Positions 8,809-15,472 of a stretch of 64,000 nt of DNA are shown here, one piece after another. This stretch comes from SLRI01 sp942491185. Lineage in GTDB: Bacteria; Pseudomonadota; Alphaproteobacteria; Geminicoccales; Geminicoccaceae. The stretch lies in contig CALOAB010000022.1 in the NCBI GenBank assembly GCA_942491185.1, forward strand, positions 22,635 to 86,634, written 5' to 3'. Position 1 is the first letter of the stretch. Every line of letters starts with the position of its first letter. The notes under the pieces are model-generated. The model made no database searches. It was not told the origin of the DNA and saw only the letters and a list, made by a program, of their open reading frames with translations. Both the position numbers and the translations under genes were made by a program.

Positions 8809-9045
8809 TAGAGTTTGCGCCTGGGATGCGCCCGACACCGCTCACCCCGGCGTGCCCGGCCGTAGCGCCTGGCCATCCCTCGTGGGGCCGCGGGGACCCC
8901 ACAGCCCCGCTAAGCTTGGTCGAGGCGCCGGTTTCGTCGATCGGGCGTCAGGCGCTCGGGCGCCAACTCGGGCTGAACCTCGAACCAAGCCAGCCGCCGT
9001 TGCCAGACGTCAGGCCGCTGCTGCTCGGCGGCGTGCGCCGTTTTT
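8809..9045 (-). pseudogene. IS630 family transposase fragment with frameshift and hairpin insertion
   Basis: Read leftward from 9045: KKTAHAAEQQRPDVWQRRL, AWFEVQPELAPERL, then after a one-base loss IDETGASTK, then after a 38-bp insertion (8877-8914) MARRYGRARRGERCRA. In IS630 transposases these blocks are contiguous (ERLVFIDETGxSTKMxRxYGRAPRGER). The piece therefore carries one frameshift near 9000 and one hairpin-only insertion directly after the STK residues. It starts at the junction with the IS5 remnant and ends at the junction with IS66 sequence. Only the middle of the gene survives. Confidence 0.72.
8877..8914. repeat. short palindromic insertion, copy 1 (two hairpins, 38 bp)
   Basis: A 38-bp segment that interrupts the IS630 frame between STK and MARRYGR. 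It folds as stem A (8882-8889 with 8895-8902, 8 positions, one of them a G-U pair in the minus-strand RNA or a C-A mismatch on plus; loop 8890-8894) and stem B (AGC 8903-8905 with GCT 8909-8911, 3-nt loop). The layout matches the A+B part of the other three insertions. Confidence 0.5.
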
Positions 9046-9843
9046 TTTGAAGCTGAGCCAATGCTGCCGAAGAACCAGCCGGGCGCGCGGCGGGTCGATG
9101 ACCGTCGGGTCTTGAGCGGCATTTTCCATGTGCTGCGGTCCGGCTGCCGCTGGCGGGATTGTCCGCCGGAATACGGCCCACGGACGACGATTTACAATCG
9201 TTTCAACCGCCTCCGCGGCCTGCTGGCCGCGTCTCCTTCGGAGATCGGATGATCCGCCTGCTGACGGATCATGGTCCCATCGCAAGATCTGGCAAGAGAT
9301 GCTCGAGGCTTTGAGCGAAGCCGGGCATCTTGGCGGCACGGTTGCGGTCGACAGCACGTATGTCAAAGCTCATCGCTCGGCGGCCGGCGCCCAAAAAAAC
9401 GGCGCAGGATCAAGCGATTGGCGTCTCGCGAGGCGGCCGGTCGACCAAGATCCACATCGCCACCGACCTCCTCGGCCGGCCGATCGCCATCCACCTGACC
9501 GCCGCTCAGCACAGCGATATCAGGAGCGTCGATGCGCTGCTCGCCAAGATCGGGGCCTGCAAACGTCTCATCGCCGACCGCGCTTATGATGCCGACGCTC
9601 TGCGACGCAAGTTGCGCGACAATGGCATCAAGCCGGTCATTCCGGGAAAGAAGAACCGGATCGTCAAAATCCGCCATGACAAAGAGGCCTACAAGCAGCG
9701 ATGGCGCGTCGAGGCGGCGATCGGCCGGCTCGAGGATTTCCGCCGCGTGGCCAGCCGCTACGACAAGCTCGCCCGGACATTCCGCGATAGCGTTGCACTC
9801 GCTGCAATCTACATGTTCTGGCTGTGATTGAGTCCAGAGCCTA
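9041..9843 (+). pseudogene. IS5 family (IS427-type) transposase, left end lost, carrying a hairpin insertion
   Basis: The product is spread over three frames. Frame 1 (9041-9210) gives EPMLPKNQPGARRVDDRRVL and RSGCRWRDCPPEYGP up to NRFNR. A 61-bp hairpin insertion (9211-9271) then shifts to frame 2, with SHRKIWQEMLEAL and VDSTYVKAHRSAAGAQ. A run of seven A (9393-9399) in CCCAAAAAAAC then moves to frame 3, with QAIGVSRGGRSTKIHI through IYMFWL. The A7 shift is probably the normal programmed frameshift of this group. The hairpin insertion is the actual lesion. The left terminus and first codons are lost at the IS630 junction. The right end survives and finishes in CTAG at 9840-9843, inside an IS3 gene. 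A 3' fragment of a sister copy is at 17605. Confidence 0.85.
9211..9271. repeat. short palindromic insertion, copy 2 (three hairpins, 61 bp)
   Basis: A 61-bp segment made almost wholly of back-to-back hairpins. Stem A is CGCGGCC (9214-9220) with GGCCGCG (9225-9231), loop TGCT. Stem B is TCTCC (9232-9236) with GGAGA (9240-9244), loop TTC. Stem C is ATGATCCG (9249-9256) with CGGATCAT (9265-9272), loop CCTGCTGA. It splits the IS5 motif NRFN-R/W-SHRKIWQ. Removing it restores a continuous reading frame. It matches copy 4, read on the other strand, in size, order of stems, loops and spacer. Confidence 0.65.
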
Positions 9844-9844
9844 G

Positions 9845-10388
9845 TCGCCGCCGGGCGTGTCGCTATCGATCCGGCCGGTCAGCGGCCGATCCGATGAACG
9901 ACGTGTGGGCCATGGACTTCATGTCGGACAAGCTCTTCGACGGTCGGCCGTTCCGGATCCTGACCATCGTGGACTGCCATACGAGAGAGGCTCTCGCGAC
10001 CGCTGCGAGGTCCAACTTCAGAGCCCGCCAGGTGATCTGGGAGCTTGACCGGATCGCCCGGCTCCGGGGCAAGCCACGTAGCATCAGGGTCGACAACGGG
10101 CCCGAGTTCGCTGGACAACTCCTCGATCAGTGGGCCTATCTGAACAAGGTCGAGCTCGACTTCTCGCGGCCCGGAAAGCCTAGCGACAACGCGTCTATCG
10201 AGGCGTTCAATAGCCGCCTTCGTCAGGAAGGTCTCAACGCTTCATGGTTCCTGCCGCCGGCTGACGCACGCACCCGGATCAACAACTGGAGGATCGACTA
10301 TAACCAAAACCGACCACATTCGGCGCTCGGAAACTTGAGCCTGAGCGCCTTCGCAGCACAACTGAAACCAGCCCGGAAGGTCGCATGA
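9845..10388 (+). pseudogene. IS3 family transposase OrfB, C-terminal two thirds (integrase core)
   Basis: DDE integrase core of an IS3 transposase. All three catalytic residues remain: Asp in DVWAMDFMSD, Asp in RVDNGPEFAG and Glu in NASIEAFNSRLRQ, followed by NWRIDYNQNRPHSALG and a normal C-terminus. The N-terminal part, with the helix-turn-helix and OrfA, is missing because the IS5 element ends in its place at CTAG 9840-9843. The first readable residues are RRRACRYRS just after the IS5 end. The probable right terminus lies within about 35 bases after the stop codon. No longer mobile on its own. Confidence 0.85.
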
Positions 10389-10441
10389 AAACCGGACCAA
10401 AGATGAGGTGAAGTCCCAGCTAGAACAGATTCCCCTTATCC

Positions 10442-11209
10442 GTGGACCCGATTCAGGGGGCTGGGTCATGCTGGAAAAACGTTCTAAAGCCGGTGTTGCC
10501 GCGCTACTCCACAGAGGCGCGGCCTTGGATGATCCGAAGGCGATTCCGGGCCGATGTAGCGTTCGCCATTCCGGCGCTGTTCGACCTGCTCGAATCCGAA
10601 GGCTGGGACTACACCAGTCGCATCAAGGGCAACCGGTAGCTTTATGAGCGGATCGACTGGCTGAGACGGCGCCGCCCTGGTCGACCAGCGAACCAAGTCG
10701 TCCGTCGCTACATAAGCTTCCACTACCGCGCCAAAAGTTGGTCGAAGCCAAGGCGTGTGGTGGCCAAGGTCGAGTTTCATCCCGGCGAGCTGTTTCGGAC
10801 CGTGGGCTTCATCGTCAACAATCGCAGCCTGCCGAACGAACGTGTGTTTGCCTGCTACAATGACAGGGGCATGGCCGAGCAGTACATCAAGGAAGGCAAG
10901 TACGCGCTGAGGTGGACACGGCTCTCCTGAATGCGTTTTGCAGCGAATGCGGTGCGGCTTCAGCTCCACGCCCTGGCCTACAACCTTGCCAACTTCCTGC
11001 GCACGCTTGCAACGCGCGATGGCACCGACACATGGTCGCTGACCTCGCTACGCAAGCGGCTGATCAAGCCTGGTGCGCGCCTTGTGCGTCATGCGCGCTG
11101 CGCCGTTTTCCAGATGGCCGAGGCCGCATTGCCGCGGTCGATATTCGCTGGGATACTCGACCTCATCAACCGGCTTTGCGGACCTCCGGCCGAAGCGGTA
11201 TCTGCATGA
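10442..11209 (+). pseudogene. IS1380 family transposase, C-terminal part with two in-frame stops
   Basis: One continuous forward frame with IS1380 transposase sequence: RRRFRADVAFAIPALFDLL, YTSRIKGN, GFIVNNRSLPNERVFACYN, EQYIKEGKYALRWTRLS, and NAVRLQLHALAYNLANFLRT. It ends near SLTSLRKRLIKPGARLVRH and EAVSA. Two stop codons break it, TAG at 10637-10639 after KGNR and TGA after WTRLS at about 10928. The TGA occupies a position where relatives have cysteine, but nothing supports recoding. The N-terminal third with the first catalytic aspartate is absent. Confidence 0.82.
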
Positions 11210-11481
11210 CCGGGACGGCGTCACGAGTGACATCACCCACTAACGACAGCAGAGGTGCGCCCAAAATACGCTGCAGCCATGGCCTTACCGTACTTGGGCG
11301 CCTATTCGCCTACGTTCCGACCTCGGCGTGGCACGTGGAACAGTCTCAATGGGTGCTATTTGGCTTGATAGCTACGCCCAATAACGGCAAGAATATCGCG
11401 AGCAAGCCAAATGGCGACTCCTGGTTTAGGTCAATTGGACGATGCACATCGTTTCCCTCCAGCGTAACAGTATGGTCGAGG

Positions 11482-12669
11482 ATGAACAAAACACGCACTC
11501 AAAAATCTATAAAAATCACCGGTTTTTTAATAATTACGATATTTTTATTTGCCGCCTTTGAAGGCTTCTCGTATTACACACTACATTTTGTGCCGCAACT
11601 GGCGAGATTCATATACAAGGACCCAAACTTCCAAGAAGCTTCTTTCAACAAGTATTTGGCCGAGCGGGATCCTGAGTTGGGCTGGCCATCAAAAACCTGG
11701 TTGCAGACCTTCACCGATGGGAACGGTTGGCGACGGTCTCCCGCCAATGACGCGTTGCCGAAACGGGAGCCGTGCATAAGCCTATATGGCGATTCAATGA
11801 CCTTTAGCGATGAAGTCGAGGATCAATTCGCGTGGGGCAATGTCATGGCCGAACGGCTGGGGTGCCGCGTCGCGAATTATGGTGTTAGCGGCTATGGTAC
11901 CGATCAAGCTCAGCTCAGATTCGAACGGCACGTGGCTCAGGGCCGCGAGCTGGGCGAAGTCATCGTGATGGGCCTACTACCAGTCAATCTAAATCGTACA
12001 GTAAATCAGTGGCGCTATTTTTTGCTTCCCTCCAATCCATTCGGGTTCAAGCCTGTTTTCTCGATCGAAGCCGAAGGGCCTGTTCTTAATCCAGTGTTTT
12101 CGGGCGATTTTGAACAGCTTCAAGATTTGGCACGACAGCCCAATGACTACCTTTTATATGACGAATACGCACCAGGATCGGAAAATTTACTGGCACCAAT
12201 AAGTACGCCGAGCTTTCCCTATAGCTGGTCATTATTCCAACTTGCAACGAAACTGACCACTAATTTTCGCTTTTCTCAAATTGGTGAGAAGGTTAACTTT
12301 CTTAACTATCCAGTTTATTTCGACAATCGAGATGGAATATCTAAGCGCAAGATTGAGGTTCTCAAGCACATTGTGGATCGCTTCAGGTCGACCTGCGAAG
12401 AACAGTCGAAACGTTGCGTCTTCTTACTTATTCCCGATGCTGAGCTTGTCCTGCAGCGACAAAGATCCGGTCAACACAATCTTGAATGGCTGGCCGATGC
12501 AATACCATCCAAGCTCGAATACATAGACGCGACCGATATTTATGACGAAGTCGAGCATTATTGCTCCGTGCTTACGGGCCCCGATATCTGTTACGGGCAT
12601 TTCAATCCCGAAGGTTACAAATTGCTCGCGGACTTCGTCCTGGAGAAATTGGAGAATAGCCCCCTATAG
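11482..12669 (+). CDS. membrane-anchored SGNH/GDSL-type hydrolase, AT-rich
   Basis: A 395-residue protein with one N-terminal membrane anchor (ITGFLIITIFLFAAFEGFSYY) and an SGNH fold outside it. Block I is SLYGDSMTFSDEV with the nucleophile serine, block II contains NYGVSGYGTDQAQL, and the C-terminal block is YGHFNPEGYKLLADF with the catalytic histidine. The usual DxxH aspartate is replaced here (ICYGHF). Such proteins often remove or transfer acyl groups on cell-surface polysaccharides, and remnants of a polysaccharide locus lie nearby. The ATG at 11482 gives the best anchor; an extended frame upstream is IS1380 debris. Codon use is clearly more AT-rich than in neighbouring genes, which points to separate acquisition. 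It is one of two intact genes among the insertion remnants. Confidence 0.75.
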   Translation: MNKTRTQKSIKITGFLIITIFLFAAFEGFSYYTLHFVPQLARFIYKDPNFQEASFNKYLAERDPELGWPSKTWLQTFTDGNGWRRSPANDALPKREPCISLYGDSMTFSDEVEDQFAWGNVMAERLGCRVANYGVSGYGTDQAQLRFERHVAQGRELGEVIVMGLLPVNLNRTVNQWRYFLLPSNPFGFKPVFSIEAEGPVLNPVFSGDFEQLQDLARQPNDYLLYDEYAPGSENLLAPISTPSFPYSWSLFQLATKLTTNFRFSQIGEKVNFLNYPVYFDNRDGISKRKIEVLKHIVDRFRSTCEEQSKRCVFLLIPDAELVLQRQRSGQHNLEWLADAIPSKLEYIDATDIYDEVEHYCSVLTGPDICYGHFNPEGYKLLADFVLEKLENSPL

Positions 12670-13178
12670 CTGGACACCTCCGAGAACCGGCTGATTCCCG
12701 GCCTTTGGCCGGGTCTTGGCGCTGATGATGCGGTTTCGGGGGCCGGTCGTGCTTTGCTGGAGCCGGCTTTCGGCCTGATTTGCCGGATCTGTCTGGCCTC
12801 TTTGGTCAAGCGTGTCGTAGGGTGGATTCCCTCTCCAAGCGCAGAGGCGCTAAGGTGCTGAAAACGCTTGGAGGGTTGGAGGATGGGGGAAGGCCGCTAC
12901 CGGCATTTGTCGTTTGAGGAGCGTGAGCAGATCGCGATCTGGCGGCTGGAGGGTGTCAGCCAGGCCGAGATGGCGCGACGGCTGGGCCGTTCGTCGTCGA
13001 CTGTTAATCGCGAATTGGCGCGCAACCGGCTGCCTTCGGGCGGCTATCAGCCGAGCTTCGCCGAGGGCTCCTACCTGGTGCGGCGCGAGCGGCTGGCGTT
13101 GCTCGAGCGGGACGAGCGGCTGGAGCGGTTCGTGATCGATCGCCTGACCGAAGGCTGGTCGCCCGAGCAGATCGCCGG

Positions 13179-13217
13179 CCCGCCATGGTCTCCTGACCAT
13201 GGCTGCTTCGCAGATGG
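13179..13217. repeat. short palindromic insertion, copy 3 (two hairpins, about 39 bp)
   Basis: Stem A is CCATGGTC (13183-13190) with GACCATGG (13195-13202), loop TCCT. Stem B is CTGC with GCAG (13203-13213), loop TTC. The segment follows the conserved WSPEQIAG of the IS30 transposase. The octamer ATCGCCGG occurs on both sides (13171-13178 and 13218-13225). A third stem, as in copies 2 and 4, is weak or absent here. Confidence 0.55.
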
Positions 13218-13618
13218 ATCGCCGGGGCTGCGGGGGCTCGGCACGGAGACGATCTATTCGCTTCATCTATCGGGCGCGGCAGAAGGTCGAGAAGCTCTGG
13301 AAGCTGCTGCCCCGCGGCAAGGCTCGCAGAGGCCGACGCAAACGGCGCGAAACCAAGAGCACGATCACCGATCGCCAAATCCCGCTCGATCCACGAGAGG
13401 CTCGAGGTCGTCCAGAATCGCGAGAAGCTCGGCGACTGGGAGGCCGATCTGATGTTCTGCCGGCGCACCCAGCCGGTTCTGGTGCTGCACGAACGCGCCT
13501 CGCGGCTGACCCTCGCGGCCAAGCTCGCCGGCAAGAGTGCGGCCGAGACCGCGGCCACGCTCATGGCCGTCTTCAAACGGCTGACCCCCGAACTCAAAGG
13601 CTCGATCACCTTCGATAA

Positions 13619-13678
13619 GCCGCGCCAGCAGGCAAGCGGCTCCATTCCTGAAAGGACCGAGGCCAGGAGGCCTCGGCG
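13619..13678. repeat. short palindromic insertion, copy 4 (three hairpins, 60 bp, in frame, opposite orientation)
   Basis: An in-frame extra 60 bp that splits the IS30 motif ITFD-N/G-SEFARHG and would add 20 residues. On the minus strand it reads as stem A CCGAGGCC with GGCCTCGG (13659-13678, loop TCCT), stem B TCCT with AGGA (loop TTC), then stem C GCCGC with GCGGC (13619-13640). The same order, spacing and a shared CCTGCTG loop are seen in copy 2. Confidence 0.65.
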
Positions 13679-14002
13679 GGGCAGCGAGTTCGCCCGCCAT
13701 GGCCTGTTGGCCAGCGTCAGCGGCATGACCACCTGGTTCTGCGACGCCTACGCCAGCTGGCAGAAGGGCAGCGTCGAGAACACCAATGGCCGGCTGCGAA
13801 GACAGCTGCCGAGGCATCTCGACCTCGACACAGTGAGCCAGGCCGACCTCCAGGACATCGTCCTCTCGCTCAACCTCACGCCACGAAAGTGCCTCGGCTA
13901 CCTCACCCCGATCCAGGCCTTCTTCAAAGGCCTTGGCAAGGACGTCAGCATCCGGTTTGCTTGAACGCAGCTCGCCTCTGCGCTTGGAGAGGGAAGCCAC
14001 CC

Positions 14003-14185
14003 CCGGTCATTCTCGACATAGAGGATCTCGCAGATCACCCAGAACGACGCGTGCAGCGTGAGGATCGCCGCAAGAACGGCGAGCGACGAGCTCGCCCAGA
14101 GATAGATGACGAACAGCAGCACTAACTCGTCCGTCAGCACCACGCGCCGCAGAAGCCGCTCGCCCGAACGTCTGATCCGCTCCAT
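14003..14185 (-). pseudogene. 5' part of a small membrane-protein gene cut by IS30
   Basis: About 61 residues remain. They start MERIRRSGERLLRRVVLTDE and continue with a hydrophobic stretch (LVLLFVIYLWASSSLAVLAA) and FWVICEILYVENDR, after which IS30 begins. A protein with an HASFW-x-x-x-EI-x-Y-x-END motif is often encoded next to an HAD-type hydrolase, as here: the start is directly after the stop of the gene at 14186. I recognise the pairing but not the function. The C-terminal part lost to IS30 is not found elsewhere in the window. Confidence 0.55.
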
Positions 14186-14902
14186 CTAGAAAAACAGCAG
14201 GTACGCCTCGGCATGCGCCGGCTCGAAGCGGGCGGCGGGCCATTTCAGGTACAAGGTCGTGCGGGCGGCGGCCAAAAGATCGCCGTCCTCGTCGTTGTCG
14301 GTGACCACCGTCGCCGTTGCCAGCCGGTCGGCGCCAAGGGCGGCCTCGACCACTTCCAGCTTGCCGCGTCGGCGCCAGGCGAAGCCGGTCCAGAGCGGCG
14401 AGGCGAGGAGCGTCGGCCGCTCGGCCTCGGGTAGGGCGGCGAGCAGCGGGGCGACGATCGGGCGAAAGCCGTTGGTGACGATCCAGGTGCCGCTTACGGA
14501 TGCCCGGGCGACCCAGGGGGGGGGCGAACGCTGGGTTCCGCCATTTCGGGCCAAGCTCGACAGCGAGTGTCCGCCAGCGGCGGAACGACCAGGGCAAGAG
14601 CACGACGACCAGGAGCACCCGGAGCCAGTCGCGCCAGACATGCTGATGGTCCGGGCCGGGCAGCAGCCGCCAAGTTTCAGGCCGTCGAGGGCGGCGAGCA
14701 AGAGGGCGGCCGGCCAGGCGGGCCGCAGGCGCGCGAGAAAGGCCTCGGTCGAGTTGCGCAGCCAATAGGTCTCGTCGAAATCGAGCAGGAGCGGGCTTTC
14801 GGGATCGATGCTCTCCAGGTCTGCTGCCGTTGCCGCAACCGCTCGCTCCACCCCGCTCGTCCGCGTTCGTTCCGCCCGGCCCCTCGTGCCGTTGCGCATC
14901 AT
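14186..14902 (-). pseudogene. HAD-superfamily hydrolase gene with two compensating frameshifts
   Basis: The N-terminal motif I is LLLDFDETYWLRNSTE and the C-terminal motif IV is VVTDNDEDGDLLAAA, with TWIVTNGFRPIVAP between them as motif II, so this is an HAD-type phosphatase-like protein. A continuous ORF exists, but its middle (after LAALDGLKLG) is nonsense. The real sequence there is in another frame: RLLPGPDHQHVWRDWL, RVLLVVVLLPWSF and ELGPKWRNP. The frame is lost near 14680 and regained at a run of nine G on the plus strand (14516-14524). Either the gene is decaying or the homopolymer length is a sequencing or slippage artefact. It overlaps or abuts the truncated gene at 14185. Confidence 0.6.
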
Positions 14903-15037
14903 CTAGCCAGGGCGGGCGGCGATGACCAAGCTCGTGTTGATCACGCCCGCGCATCGATCGGGCTGGACGCCGGGGGCGGGTTTCGTCATGTTACAAGGCG
15001 CGTTTGAGCCCAATAGCCAAGGCGGGACCCCGAGCCG

Positions 15038-15472
15038 TTGTATTCGCTGGACCGATCGTCTTTCGTCGAGCCCGTGGGCTGGCAGCGGCTGATCCGCGAG
15101 GTCGTGACCAACGGCTGGCTCTGCATCGCCAGCCAAGTGCTCTACGTCCGCTTGATCATCGGTGACTCGTCCGTCCTGTCGTCGCGGCAGGAGACGCTGC
15201 TGCGCCTTTTCGTGCTGCCGAGCTTGCCGCTGGCCATCGCGCTCTTCGCCCTGCGCTGGCGGGAGATGGTCGAGATGCTGTTGCTTCTGCCGTTTCTCTC
15301 GCTCTTTCTTTTTCTCGTCTGGGCGTCGGTTGCCTGGTCGTTCGATCCCGGCCTGACGCTGCGCCGGGCGCTGGCGGCCACGACCTACCCGTTGATCGGG
15401 ATCTGGCTGGTGATCGCCGTCGCCGTAACGCTCCGCTCCAGCCCGACCGCGGTGACCGGCGATGCGCGCTGA
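15038..15472 (+). pseudogene. N-terminal fragment of an O-antigen-ligase-like membrane protein
   Basis: A 144-residue frame from a TTG. The middle holds hydrophobic segments (LPSLPLAIALFALRW, MVEMLLLLPFLSLFLFLVWA) followed by VAWSFDPGLTLRRALA. That last motif, S-x-x-WS-x-DP-x-x-TLRRA, is typical of the second or third helix region of WaaL/ExoQ-type polymerases and ligases. These normally have ten or more helices and 400 residues, so most of the protein is missing. The first 50 residues do not resemble that family and may be foreign. The frame ends inside the start of the beta-helix gene at 15462. It suggests that an exopolysaccharide locus once stood here. Confidence 0.45.

Larger units (their letters stand above)
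12883..13964 (+). pseudogene. IS30 family transposase with two frameshifts and two hairpin insertions
   Basis: IS30 transposase, about 360 residues if repaired. Frame 1 carries the helix-turn-helix region (YRHLSFEEREQIAIWRLEG, EMARRLGRSSSTVNRE) up to WSPEQIAG and LGTETIY. An extra T near 13258 moves it to frame 2 (RFIYRARQKVEKLWKLLPRG). A second shift near 13370 moves it to frame 3 (SIHERLEVVQNREKLGDWEADLM through the end). The DDE residues are present in GDWEADLM, ITFD and SVENTNGRLRR. Two hairpin segments interrupt conserved motifs: 13179-13217 after QIAG, and 13619-13678 between ITFD-N and SEFARHG. The first ATG candidate (MGEGRYRHL) is at 12883. Not functional. Confidence 0.85.
12820..14002 (+). 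mobile_element. IS30 family element bounded by 30-bp inverted repeats
   Basis: Terminal inverted repeats lie at 12820-12849 and 13973-14002. They are identical except for one base, and the inner 23 bp match perfectly (both contain CCTCTCCAAGCGCAGAGG). The element is about 1183 bp, normal for IS30. Its right end truncates the gene read leftward from 14185. No convincing target duplication is visible at the edges, which suggests later rearrangement or a different exact boundary. The transposase inside is broken. Confidence 0.85.

Noticed and set aside
10912..10950. Selenocysteine recoding at the TGA in the IS1380 frame
   Set aside because: TGA replaces a residue that is cysteine in relatives, but a second stop (TAG) lies upstream and the gene lacks its N-terminal part. 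Plain decay explains it.
12697..12713. Terminator after the SGNH hydrolase
   Set aside because: The CCCGGCC-TTT-GGCCGGG hairpin has no T-run after it, so it was not called.
13171..13225. ATCGCCGG repeats as a proven target-site duplication
   Set aside because: Excision of one repeat plus the insert would destroy the frame leading into LGTETIY, so the interpretation is not consistent without further changes.
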